In this document: positions 35,317 through 43,963 of the stretch, one piece after another
Layout of the letters: every line of letters starts with the position of its first letter
How positions within the stretch are numbered: position 1 is the stretch's first letter
Assembly: GCF_016785085.1 (NCBI RefSeq)
Contig: NZ_JAENHO010000006.1
Coordinates: 434,001-498,000 of the forward strand
DNA: 64,000 nt
Direction of reading: 5' to 3'
Source: Paractinoplanes lichenicola
GTDB lineage: Bacteria > Actinomycetota > Actinomycetes > Mycobacteriales > Micromonosporaceae
The notes under the pieces: model-generated
Database searches by the model: none
Told to the model about the DNA's origin: nothing
What the model saw: only the letters and a program-made list of their open reading frames with translations
Program-made: the position numbers and the translations under genes

Positions 35317-36084
35317 ATGCTCGCGATCGGCACAGCCGCCGGAGCCGCGAGCTTCACCCACGTCCACAACGTCGCCGCCAGCCACAGGCAGCCGGGCTGG
35401 CTCGCCTGGGCCGACGCCATCGTCCTCGAGTTGATGTCGATCGCCTCCGGCCTGGAACTACGCCGCCGGCGACGCGAGCACACCTCCATCCGTTTCCCCG
35501 CCACGGTGCTGGGCTGCGCGGTCGTGCTGTCACTCGCGGCACAGGTCGTCGAAGCCGAACCGTCGCCGATCGGGTGGACGGCCGCCGCCATCCCGGCACT
35601 GGGTTTCCTGGTCATGGTCAAGGTCGCGCTCGGCCATGCCGGCGGACCGTCCGCCCCGACGGTCGACGATCCCGCGGTCCGCGCTGAACTCGCGGTCCGC
35701 CCCGCCAACGCGCCCTCGGCCCGCGATGCAGCAGACCCAGATCAGCGGTCCGCACCGGTCCGGCGCCGGTCCCGCGGACCGTCCGCAGATGTTGAGGACC
35801 TGCGGACCGTGCTGCCTGCCGCCCGGGCGGTCAGAGATCAGCTTGCCGTCGCGGAGGAACCGCTGACCCGTGGCGCGCTCGCTCGCCACCTGCGAGCTGG
35901 CGGTAACAGCGTCTCCAACTCCAAGGCCTCCGCGCTGCTCAAGACGCTCAGGTCCGAACGGGAGCCGCCACCGACCCGCCAGCATCCTGGCAGCGGCCAG
36001 AGCCGGCCGCCAAGAAGCCCACGCCAGCGCAGTCATCACGACGCTGACGTGAATCTCCGACAGGAAGGAGGTGATACATCCTGA
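35317..36084 (+). CDS. DUF2637/Spd-like plasmid transfer membrane protein with C-terminal winged helix
   Basis: About 255 residues. Three or four membrane helices in the first half (LAIGTAAGAASFTHVHN, WADAIVLELMSIASGL, VLGCAVVLSLAAQVVEA, IPALGFLVMVKVALGH), with a HxHNVAASH-type first loop typical of DUF2637 spread proteins. The tail has a winged-helix-like segment (LTRGALARHLRAGGNSVS). Such proteins aid intramycelial spread of actinomycete plasmids. Coding sequence seems to extend ~100 bp upstream but without a standard start codon. Confidence 0.65.
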   Translation: MLAIGTAAGAASFTHVHNVAASHRQPGWLAWADAIVLELMSIASGLELRRRRREHTSIRFPATVLGCAVVLSLAAQVVEAEPSPIGWTAAAIPALGFLVMVKVALGHAGGPSAPTVDDPAVRAELAVRPANAPSARDAADPDQRSAPVRRRSRGPSADVEDLRTVLPAARAVRDQLAVAEEPLTRGALARHLRAGGNSVSNSKASALLKTLRSEREPPPTRQHPGSGQSRPPRSPRQRSHHDADVNLRQEGGDTS

Positions 36085-36112
36085 CAACGCCTCCAACACT
36101 TCAACGCTGAAC

Positions 36113-36155
36113 GGGGCTACTGCCCTGCTGTCACAAGCAGGACAGCCCCGTCCCG
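36113..36155 (+). terminator. imperfect stem-loop after the Spd-like gene
   Basis: A GGGGCT...CCTGCTG segment can pair imperfectly with CAGGACAGCCCC about 30 bp after the stop. It is a plausible terminator between convergent units, without a T-run. Confidence 0.35.
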
Positions 36156-36174
36156 ATCGCGGACAAACCGCTGC

Positions 36175-36775
36175 TCACCGCTTCGCCGTGAAACCCTTCA
36201 GTATGACGGTGAGCCGCTCGTCGTGCGGATGGTGCTGGCGGCCCTCTTCCAGCACCGCCCGCGCGGGGCCGGCCAGGATGTCGGCGAGGGTGACCACCGC
36301 GTCGACGTACTCCTGGCGTATGAGGTACCGATACCCGGACAGCCACAGGTACCCAGCACCGTCGGCGAATGGTCCGGTATAGGCGTCCACCGCCTGGCGC
36401 AACGCCGCGGTCTGCGCGTGCTGGTCGGGTGCGGCCGCGGCGTCCACGACGGCGTCAAGCATCGTCCACAGGTCGACGTCGAACCCGGCCCGGTCCAGCA
36501 CGTACTCGTGCTGTCGCACTTTCAGGTAGCTGCCGTCGCCGCCGAGGCCGGGTGAAGACCTGACGCAGGTTGTACGTGTAGGTGTGCATCCGCTCCACGG
36601 CCTTGCGCCGGGACGGCTCGGGCATCAGGTCCTCGAGGATGACTTCCTGGTGCGCGCTGCCGCCGCGCGCGATCAGATACGTCAAGAACTCCAGGACGTT
36701 CTTGCGGACATGCACATCCCCGGGAACATCCAGAATCTCCGGCCTCCCAAGCGCCCGCACCCTGATCACCGCGCG
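36175..36775 (-). pseudogene. frameshifted BTAD-domain (SARP-like) regulator remnant
   Basis: One frame reads ALGRPEILDVPGDVHVRKNV then RRKAVERMHTYTYNLRQVFT. Just after FTR near 36550 the coding signal moves frame and continues GLGGDGSYLKVRQHEYVLDR and AGFDVDLWTMLDAVVDAAA to a stop at 36175. Together they match the bacterial transcriptional activator domain of large AICE/SARP-type regulators. Both the N-terminal part and the C-terminal end are missing. Confidence 0.7.
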
Positions 36776-36896
36776 GGAACCACCACCGGCGCCGATCCCA
36801 TCGAGCAGGCGTTCCGGACGGCCGAGCACTGGAAGCGTACGGGCGTCCGGCCAGGAATCCACATCACCGGCATTCCGATCGCCGTCCCGATCACGC

Positions 36897-37259
36897 ATGA
36901 GCTGGAAGGTAACGCATCAACTACCAAAGCAGGGACGTCAATACGTAAGCGCCAACCCGCCGTCACAACTGGGAGTAATCCTGACCGATCGTCGCCGCAC
37001 CCGCACACCCGCCGGCTCTGAACCGCTCACCGATTCACCGTCGGACATCGAGGACCTGGAGGCACTCGGCGTCACCACCGACGTGGTCACCGCCGGAAGG
37101 TTCCTCGGTATCTCCCGCAACACCGCCTACCGGCTGGCCCGCCGCGGAGAGTTCCCGCTACCGCTCATCCGCGTTGGCGCCCAGTACCGCGTACCCACCG
37201 CAGCCCTGATCGCCGCCCTCGGTGCGCGACCAGGAGCGCCAGGAACCGAAGCCTCGTAG
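36897..37259 (+). CDS. excisionase-like helix-turn-helix protein
   Basis: About 120 residues. The C-terminal half has a MerR/Xis-type helix-turn-helix (VVTAGRFLGISRNTAYRLAR, then FPLPLIRVGAQYRVPTAAL), the usual layout of AICE excisionases. The first ~30 residues are doubtful because the frame crosses the regulator relic; a GGGAG motif at about 36970 suggests a start further in. No integrase gene follows, although excisionase and integrase are normally adjacent. Confidence 0.65.
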   Translation: MSWKVTHQLPKQGRQYVSANPPSQLGVILTDRRRTRTPAGSEPLTDSPSDIEDLEALGVTTDVVTAGRFLGISRNTAYRLARRGEFPLPLIRVGAQYRVPTAALIAALGARPGAPGTEAS

Positions 37260-37343
37260 CCGCCCCGCCAAGACGACTTGATCAATGTTAGGAGCAGAGC
37301 GTGAATGACCAGCGAACACCGAAAAACCGTTGCACACCAACCC

Positions 37344-37716
37344 TTACACGCTGGGAGCGTCCACCTCGTGGCCACCGATACCCCGTTCAAAGTCTGCCGT
37401 TGCATGCACCGCGAACGCGGGTCACCTGCGCGGATGCGGTTCTCGATGTTCGTACCGATGGTCAATAACCGCATCGCGGCCAGGTCGACCAACTCGACTG
37501 GAGTGATTGGCGCACCGTACGCGTCGGCCAGCAGCCGCAGCCGTCCTACGCGGTCGGGCTCAGCGTCCCAGCCCACACCCGGCCAGCGCCTCGCTCGGGT
37601 GAAACGGCACGAACTGATGCGCGACGTACGCCAGATCCCAGGTCCGGGAGGTCGGGGCGACGAAGTCCCAGTCGATAGGGCCCGTCACCTGTTCACCGTC
37701 GAAGGTGATGCTGGTC
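37344..37716 (-). pseudogene. decayed aminoglycoside-phosphotransferase-like gene fragment
   Basis: Reading the minus strand across two single-base shifts gives TGPIDWDFVAPTSRTWDLAY (the phosphotransferase DFG-like region), then GWDAEPDRVGRLRLLADAYG, AAMRLLTIGTNIENRIRAGD and a final FAVHATADFERGIGGHE before the stop at 37344. This is the C-terminal third of a kinase-fold phosphotransferase; the catalytic N-terminus is absent. The gene is dead. Confidence 0.7.
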
Positions 37717-37852
37717 TGTCACTGTTATCTCGTGGTCGACGCCGGTGAGTGAAGGCGGGCAAGGGCTCGCACGTCTATCACCGAACCGCATCTGGGGTGC
37801 ATTAGGCGACCTCGACGCGCCATGTGAATCGCGCCGTAGGCAGCGTGGGCGC

Positions 37853-37888
37853 TGTGGCCGTCCGACGGCCTGTGGCCGTCCGACGGCC
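37853..37888. repeat. 18-bp tandem repeat, two copies
   Basis: TGTGGCCGTCCGACGGCC occurs twice in a row, in the 240 bp of non-coding DNA upstream of the methylase gene. Each unit contains a small inverted repeat (GGCCGTC/GACGGCC). Confidence 0.8.
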
Positions 37889-37981
37889 CATCCGTTGGCG
37901 TACGAGTCGTAGCCAGATCGTGACAACGCCGCTGGGCGAGGCAGCGCGCGGCATGCCCCGCCGGCTGACTATGATGGCCGG

Positions 37982-39667
37982 GTGATCCGGCCGGGAGATA
38001 GTCCAGCGTCAAGGAAAGACCGCGGTGCTTTCTTTACGCCTGCCGCTATAGCAGACTATCTCGCCGAGTGGGCGGTTGCAGGCGATAAAGACGCTCGCAT
38101 TCTTGATCCCACGTGCGGAGAAGCGGTATTCCTCCTGGCAGCCGGCCGCAAGTTGAGAAAAGCGGGAGCCGAGAGCACAGAATTCGGCGAACTCTTGTAT
38201 GGCTTCGATTTGCATCAAACGTCGCTGGATTGGTCGAAATCCCTCCTCGAGGAGGAAGATCTAGACGCGCAGCTCAAAGAAGCGAACTTCTTTGACGTGC
38301 CCACTCCCACCCAGTTGGGCGCGCCAGTTCCGCTGATGGATGCGGTCATTGGGAATCCCCCGTTTGTGCGATACCAAAAACATGGGTCTGAAGCTCAAGC
38401 GAAAGCCAGGAGGGCTGCGCTTCAACAGGGAGTGCGCCTTTCAGGGCTCACATCCTCATGGGCACCTCTGCTGATCCACGCCTGCGCTTTCCTAAAGCCG
38501 CAAGGGCGGCTCGCTATGGTGCTTCCGGCAGAGCTGCTCACGGTGGGCTATGCGGAGCCCATTCGTGTATGGCTCAGGCAACGGTTCGAGCAGGTCCACC
38601 TAGTCCTATTCGAACGCCTTCAATTCGATGACGCGACAGAGAAGGTCGTGTTGGTCCTCGCTTCGGGGCATGGCGGATGTGATGCTTTCTCGCTGTATTA
38701 CCTTGACGATGCGGAAGATCTGAGTCGGGTGCGCCCGATGACGAACCTCAGCGTTACCCCTGCTGGCAGCGGCAAGTGGACAGACCTTCTGTTGCCAAAC
38801 CGACAAAGGCAACTGTTCAAGCAAATCAGCGATGAACATCTGGTTCCGCTGTCAAGCTACGGCAGTCCTGAGCTCGGAACCGTTACTGGTGGCAACTCTT
38901 TCTTCACCTTGAATCAAGACGTGGCCGATCAATTCGGCCTGTCAGAGGACGCAGGTCATCTGCGAAAGGTCTGCCCGCCAGGAACCAAGCATCTCAAGGG
39001 CCTTACGTTCTCGCTTGCTCAGTGGAAGAAGCTTCGGGAGGCCGGCGAGCCGGTGTGGCTCCTTCATCCGGATCCAGATGACCGCTCCCCGGAGCTCATG
39101 GCTTACGTCCGCTACGGCGAGGAACTTAAGGTCAACGAGGCTTATAAATGTAAAATTAGGACACCTTGGTGGCGGCCTCCCGTAGTGGCCCCGCCCGACC
39201 TCTTCTTTACCTACATGAGCCACAGATATCCGAGGATGTTTACAAACTCTATCGGGTCAACCTTTCTCAACTCCATGCACGGTATCCGACTGCGAGGAGA
39301 CGTGCCGTCTCCTACCAGGTTCGCGCTTCCCTTGTTAGCTTTCAACAGCGCAACCATGCTCGGAGCCGAAATCTTCGGACGCTCGTATGGCGGCGGGATC
39401 CTCAAGATGGAGCCCCGTGAGGCGGCAGTGTTGCCGGTTCCAAAGCCAAAGGCGTTGGAGCAAGCGTGGGCTTTGCTTGTAGACAGCAAAAGTAGGCTCG
39501 ACACTCAGCTACGTGACGGCCGATGGACCAACGTGGTGAAGCGTGTGGATGAGGCGCTTCTTGTGCACGTCCTAGGGCTGTCCGCCAAGGAAGTAGCCGA
39601 GATTCAGGACGCCGCGAAGACGCTTCGAGCGCGCAGGATGGGTTCCGAAGGTGTTGTTGGCGACTGA
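37982..39667 (+). CDS. N6-adenine DNA methyltransferase (Eco57I-like)
   Basis: A 561-residue protein starting MIRPGDSPASRKDRGAFFTP. SAM-binding motif I is ILDPTCGEAVFLLAAG and catalytic motif IV is NPPFVRYQ, followed by ~350 residues of a target-recognition region. This layout matches type IIG/Eco57I methylases and the stand-alone methylases of restriction systems. Lower GC and different codon use from the chromosomal genes suggest transfer. Two endonuclease-like genes follow, one of them broken. Confidence 0.85.
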   Translation: MIRPGDSPASRKDRGAFFTPAAIADYLAEWAVAGDKDARILDPTCGEAVFLLAAGRKLRKAGAESTEFGELLYGFDLHQTSLDWSKSLLEEEDLDAQLKEANFFDVPTPTQLGAPVPLMDAVIGNPPFVRYQKHGSEAQAKARRAALQQGVRLSGLTSSWAPLLIHACAFLKPQGRLAMVLPAELLTVGYAEPIRVWLRQRFEQVHLVLFERLQFDDATEKVVLVLASGHGGCDAFSLYYLDDAEDLSRVRPMTNLSVTPAGSGKWTDLLLPNRQRQLFKQISDEHLVPLSSYGSPELGTVTGGNSFFTLNQDVADQFGLSEDAGHLRKVCPPGTKHLKGLTFSLAQWKKLREAGEPVWLLHPDPDDRSPELMAYVRYGEELKVNEAYKCKIRTPWWRPPVVAPPDLFFTYMSHRYPRMFTNSIGSTFLNSMHGIRLRGDVPSPTRFALPLLAFNSATMLGAEIFGRSYGGGILKMEPREAAVLPVPKPKALEQAWALLVDSKSRLDTQLRDGRWTNVVKRVDEALLVHVLGLSAKEVAEIQDAAKTLRARRMGSEGVVGD

Positions 39668-39737
39668 GTAAAGCTATGGTCGCTTGTGAGTGGACGCGGC
39701 CGACGGCCTCCTATCCGGCACGGAGGGCGATCACCGC

Positions 39738-40417
39738 GTGACTGCGCTGGAAGATGAAGTAGGCCACCCCGGCGACCTGCGGAACGCGCTGAAGCAGAGA
39801 GTCCAGAACGAGGCCACAACGCGGTTTACTGCGGTGCAAGACGAATTCCTGTCCATACTCTGGTGTCTCGATCGCTACCGGGTGGAGGGCGTCACGCCGC
39901 GAAGTATGGGTCGTAGTGGCGCGAACGCGGGTCGACGCCTCGAAGCGGTATACCGGTCTAAAGGGCAGTGGTGGGCAGACCTAGTAGCCCTCCTTCTCGA
40001 AAACCGGAGTTCGTCGATCCTTGCTTCGCGGGCACGCGTCCAAGGGTTCTCGCAAGACCATCGTATCGATGTGGCATGGCCAGCCCGCGGTGGAACTACC
40101 GAAGATCCACGCATCTGCCTGGTGACCCGGATGAGTGGAGCACCAGAACCAAAGACAACGCCGGCGCGAGAGGCTATGACCGACTGGCCGAACCGACGTA
40201 AATAACTCAAATTCGCAGCAACTGACCTCAAGTTGGCGCAACAACCGAGATCGGCGCTATGGGCACTTGGGAGAAATGGCGGCGGTCACACCCGCCAAAA
40301 GTCTTCTTCCTTTGGGGAGCACGTCTCGATTCACGCGACCTTCCGACCACGATTTCGCGTGGGGTGCAAGCCCTTAGCGCGACATATATCGACGGCACCG
40401 GGGTGTGTGCGTACTAA
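39738..40417 (+). pseudogene. broken endonuclease-like gene behind the methylase
   Basis: From the GTG at 39738 (GGAGGG upstream) a protein of ~155 residues reads well (for example WWADLVALLLENRSSSILAS, RVQGFSQDHRIDVAWP) and stops at a TAA near 40203. The same frame then continues plausibly with LKFAATDLKL. A shift to another frame gives GTWEKWRRSHPPKVFFLWGA and LPTTISRGVQALSATYIDGT to the stop at 40415. I infer a premature stop and a frameshift in one former gene of about 225 codons. Its place between methylase and nuclease suggests a restriction function. Confidence 0.6.
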
Positions 40418-40867
40418 ATCCGCCCTACCGGTGGCGGGTACAAAGTCGCGCATGCGCCGGAACCATCAGGCTTGATGACGGTCGACGAGGTGCTTGACCG
40501 GTCGGCCTCGCCATGAGCGCGCTCACTGGACACGGCAGGACGCCGTCAGCTGCATCAAGCGTATGAGAGGTAACAGTTGACACTTCCCGTCTGCTCGCCG
40601 ACGGGTCGGGCGACGAGGATGAAGCGAACGCGGGGCACACCTCAGCCGCAGCTCGCTCGCGCGGAGACTCGCCACCACTCAGCGTATTGCGGAGCCGGAG
40701 CACTTGCGTACAAGGCCTCTGCCACAATGAACGTGTGCGTATCTTAGTTGGAGTGTCCGCGTCGCTGATGCAACCGATGTCGGCTGGAGCGTCAGGACCA
40801 AGGAAAGGCTCGCACGGTTTCCGGTCTTGCTTGCTGCGGCGGGTCGGCGGCTCCGCAAGAGGCAGCC
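40418..40867. other. ~450-bp region without a supported gene
   Basis: No convincing coding sequence. Just before the next gene one frame contains WSVRTKERLARFPVLLAAAG, which might be the end of a small lost gene. Confidence 0.3.
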
Positions 40868-41791
40868 TTGTCCAAGCCTGACGCGTTCAGCGCCTACGAC
40901 CCCATCTTGGCGCAGACGCCCTCCAGCGACCCTTGGTTGCACGGCCCCGGCGAAGCACGCCGTTATGGTCCGGACTTCGATTTGCTCGGCAAGCTCTTGT
41001 CCGTCCCCGTCCAAAGCGGCGAAGTGTCGGAGAGTGGTCGATTCGCCAAAGGAATCGACGCCTGGCTGTCACATGAGCTCCGGCGGTCGGGATTCGGCGA
41101 AGATGAGGTGTGGCCTCGCGCTACAAGGCCGCGCGTGCTTCCTCGAGACCTTGCAGTCTTACTGGACAAGCTGCCAAACAAGGTCGCAGACGAAGTGCGC
41201 CGCCGGCTGCCTCAGCTGCCATCCGTTGGCCCCGCCGACGCCAAAGTCCTAGGACGGGCTTACTACAAGCAAGTTGATGTCTGTATCGCTCGGTGGGATC
41301 GAGGGCCGGAGCTGCTGATCAGTACCAAAGCGCAGCTGTCATCCTTCGGGAAGAATCTTCCCAACCGTTTCGAAGAGGCGTACGGCGATGCCGCCAATCT
41401 TCGAGGGCGATATCCTCTGGCGGCTGTTGGGTTCTTCTTCGTCCAGCGTGCGACGATCCTAGAGTCTGAGCCGGACGCTTTTGAACGCACCGTCGACATG
41501 ATCCGCAAGCTGCGCGATCTAGAAGGCGCGAACGGATATACCGCGACGGGCTTGGCGCTGGTCGATTGGTCGGGATCGGCTGACGAACTACCGCAGGTCA
41601 ACTTGCACTCAGACGAGATTCCCGACGATGTCGGTCCCGCGCAATTCTTGTCAGCAATGATTCACCATGTCACGAAGGTGACGCCGGTGGTCCACCACGT
41701 CGCAGTGAGGTCGAAAATGGAACGACGTGGAATTCCAGTGGCCGAGCAGGATTCGGCCGACGCTATGGCTGAGGCGTCCGGCGCGGAATAG
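40868..41791 (+). CDS. PD-(D/E)XK-type restriction endonuclease-like protein
   Basis: A 307-residue protein from a TTG start with AGAGG upstream. The central motif is a Q-V-D strand, then RGPELLISTKAQLSSFG (E...TK), consistent with the D...ExK nuclease core, followed by NRFEEAYGDAANLRGRYPLA. This pattern is seen in restriction endonucleases paired with adenine methylases. It lies 1.2 kb after the methylase, with a broken gene between them, so it may be the surviving nuclease of the system. Confidence 0.65.
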   Translation: MSKPDAFSAYDPILAQTPSSDPWLHGPGEARRYGPDFDLLGKLLSVPVQSGEVSESGRFAKGIDAWLSHELRRSGFGEDEVWPRATRPRVLPRDLAVLLDKLPNKVADEVRRRLPQLPSVGPADAKVLGRAYYKQVDVCIARWDRGPELLISTKAQLSSFGKNLPNRFEEAYGDAANLRGRYPLAAVGFFFVQRATILESEPDAFERTVDMIRKLRDLEGANGYTATGLALVDWSGSADELPQVNLHSDEIPDDVGPAQFLSAMIHHVTKVTPVVHHVAVRSKMERRGIPVAEQDSADAMAEASGAE

Positions 41792-42056
41792 GAGGGATTG
41801 AGCCCGGACCCCGCCGTGCCGAGCCTCCTTGCATCCGAAGCCTGGCTGACCGCCTTCAGGTGTCGCGGCGGGCAGGCACGCTCGCTGCAGCTCTTTCAGC
41901 GGCATTGTAGGCCAGGTCAGGTAGGACGCTGGTGTACCTGACCTGGGTCACACTTTCCCGCTGATGGACGAGGCAAGACGCTGGCCCGGAGATTTGCGTG
42001 GTGTCAGTGGGAAACTTGCGCATTAATCCGGGGTCATAGGATGTGCTGGTGGCCCT

Positions 42057-42434
42057 TACGTGCGGACGGTGAAGACGGCGTCGGGCACGACCGCGGTGCA
42101 GATCGTCTACGTCGTCACGACGTGGGGCGCGCGGCATCGAGCACATCGGGTCGGCGCACGACGACGCCGAGTTGGAGGTGTTGAAGGCGGCCGCGCAGCA
42201 GCGGATGGCCGGCGGCAGGGTGACCTTGGCCTGGACCGCGCCGGCCCGCCCACACCGGCGGGTGGGCCGTTGCCGATCGCCTCGTCGCGGATCGGTCATC
42301 TGTGCGACGCCCTCGCTCACGGCTATCCGGATGCTCGGGTTTGAGCACGACCTGCAGGCCTGGCGATCTACCAACACCAGTGCGACTCCATCGACGAGCA
42401 TCTAACCGTCGTATTCGCCGCCCTTGCGGTCAGC
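42057..42434 (+). pseudogene. IS1634-like transposase relic with internal deletion
   Basis: The sequence starts YVRTVKTASGTTAVQIVY. A frameshift leads to IEHIGSAHDDAELEVLKAAA, then LPIASSRIGHLCDALAHGY. It then jumps directly to IYQHQCDSIDEHLTVVFAAL, which belongs near the C-terminus of such transposases. The middle ~300 codons, including most of the catalytic core, are missing. No terminal inverted repeats were found. Confidence 0.7.
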
Positions 42435-42607
42435 GCTGGATCGAGGACCGGCCCGTCGGCCCGGGCGGTTCAGCCACCGCCTGCCTCGAACAACTCTGCG
42501 AACGCGCGCCGATCGAGACATGGGCGATCACCAGCTACTGGCTGCTCGACGCGCAAGCCGCGGAACTTACCGTCTTCTCTCGGACTCGGGCGCCATGGCC
42601 GCCGCCC

Positions 42608-43963
42608 CTAGCTCCAACCGGCCTTAAGGCCATCTACGAATCGAGATGCCTCATAAGGATTCATTTCAACCCACATCGCTGCGAGCGCCCCCAAGACCTG
42701 CACCCTGCCGAACTCCGCTCCGAGGTCATTAACCCAATCATGGGGATCAAGGCCCTCGATAGCGTCGAGCCGGCGGGCCACATCTTCTTTTGAGCGGCCG
42801 AGCTTGGATGCCAGGGTTGCCGAATCTGCCGCTAGCGTCTTGAATAACGTGTCAGGATCATCGTCGGTCGGGAGGAATGCCGCGGGCCACCGCCCGTCGC
42901 GCCCGTTGAAGCTACCTCGTTGATCACCGTCGAAGGCGATAGCGAACCGAATGTCCGCTCGCGGTGGACGCGGAAGGTGTTCGTAGAGCCTGTTGAGGTA
43001 GCCGCTACCGGTACCCCATACCACGGCAGTCCCTCGGAGGAGTTGTCGATCCGAGTAATCGATCAAGGCGTTAGTGAGGTACCAAGCTGACTCGTCCTCG
43101 CAAAAGATGACGTGCTCCACCGGCGGCCGAGTGAGAAGGGCGTCCGCGACATTGGGATCATTTACAGCATGTTCTGCAACGGTTGCCCCACTCTCGTCAA
43201 CTCGAAGGAGAGTAAACGCTCGCTGCTCGACTGCTTCCGAGATCATCTCTTCGGAATGTGTGGTGAGTACAACCTTCCACCCATGGTTGACGCAAATCTG
43301 AAGTACACGCGCCAACAATGCGGACACCCCGACGGGCGGCAAGAATGCGTCCGGTTCATCAAGCAGTAAGGTGAGATTTGGAACATCTCTATACTGCTCT
43401 AGGATCCAAAATAGAAAGTGAACAGAGAACTCTCCGAGTCCCATGTCGCGCGAGGAATACCTCAGGCCCCGGTACTCTACGCGGAAATATGGAACCAGCG
43501 GCTGGTCACCTGACCAATGGAAGCGTTGGGCGATCTCTTGGTCGCTGGGCTCAATTTCGAGAGCATACCACTCAATAGCCGTGTATTCGCGCCCCACAAC
43601 TCGCTTGAGATCATCGAAGCGCTCGGCGTTGGGTCCAAGATCGTCATACTCTTCGACCATCGCGTCCAGATCGTGGCGAGACCGCAAGATTATGAGCGCC
43701 TGTTCACACAAGTGATGCAGGTCAAGCAGTAGCGCGTCATCACCGAGCTCGTCGGAAATTTGTCGCAACAGCCTCGACTTGCCGGCCCCGTTCCTACCCC
43801 CAATGACGATGCAAGGATGGGAAAGATCTATAGCGGATCCGGTGCCAACCTGGAACGGGCGCGTCGGTTGATTGGCGTAAGTCCTTTTGAGACCGCTCCA
43901 GATGCGGTTCTCCGCAGCCCGCCTCACGGGACGTCCATAATCTCGACGAGTGGATCGCCCCAC
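42608..43963 (-). CDS. OLD-like AAA ATPase with TOPRIM-type C-terminal domain
   Basis: A 451-residue protein. The ATPase part has Walker A VIGGRNGAGKSRLL, Walker B NLTLLLDEPDAFL and switch KVVLTTHSEEMIS; the C-terminal half shows TOPRIM-like acidic motifs VIFCEDESAWYL and AIAFDGDQRGSF. This is the OLD/overcoming-lysogenization-defect architecture found in many phage defence systems. It overlaps the end of the DUF262 gene by 40 bp, so the two form one operon. Moderate GC suggests horizontal origin. Confidence 0.78.
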   Translation of the reverse strand: MGRSTRRDYGRPVRRAAENRIWSGLKRTYANQPTRPFQVGTGSAIDLSHPCIVIGGRNGAGKSRLLRQISDELGDDALLLDLHHLCEQALIILRSRHDLDAMVEEYDDLGPNAERFDDLKRVVGREYTAIEWYALEIEPSDQEIAQRFHWSGDQPLVPYFRVEYRGLRYSSRDMGLGEFSVHFLFWILEQYRDVPNLTLLLDEPDAFLPPVGVSALLARVLQICVNHGWKVVLTTHSEEMISEAVEQRAFTLLRVDESGATVAEHAVNDPNVADALLTRPPVEHVIFCEDESAWYLTNALIDYSDRQLLRGTAVVWGTGSGYLNRLYEHLPRPPRADIRFAIAFDGDQRGSFNGRDGRWPAAFLPTDDDPDTLFKTLAADSATLASKLGRSKEDVARRLDAIEGLDPHDWVNDLGAEFGRVQVLGALAAMWVEMNPYEASRFVDGLKAGWS

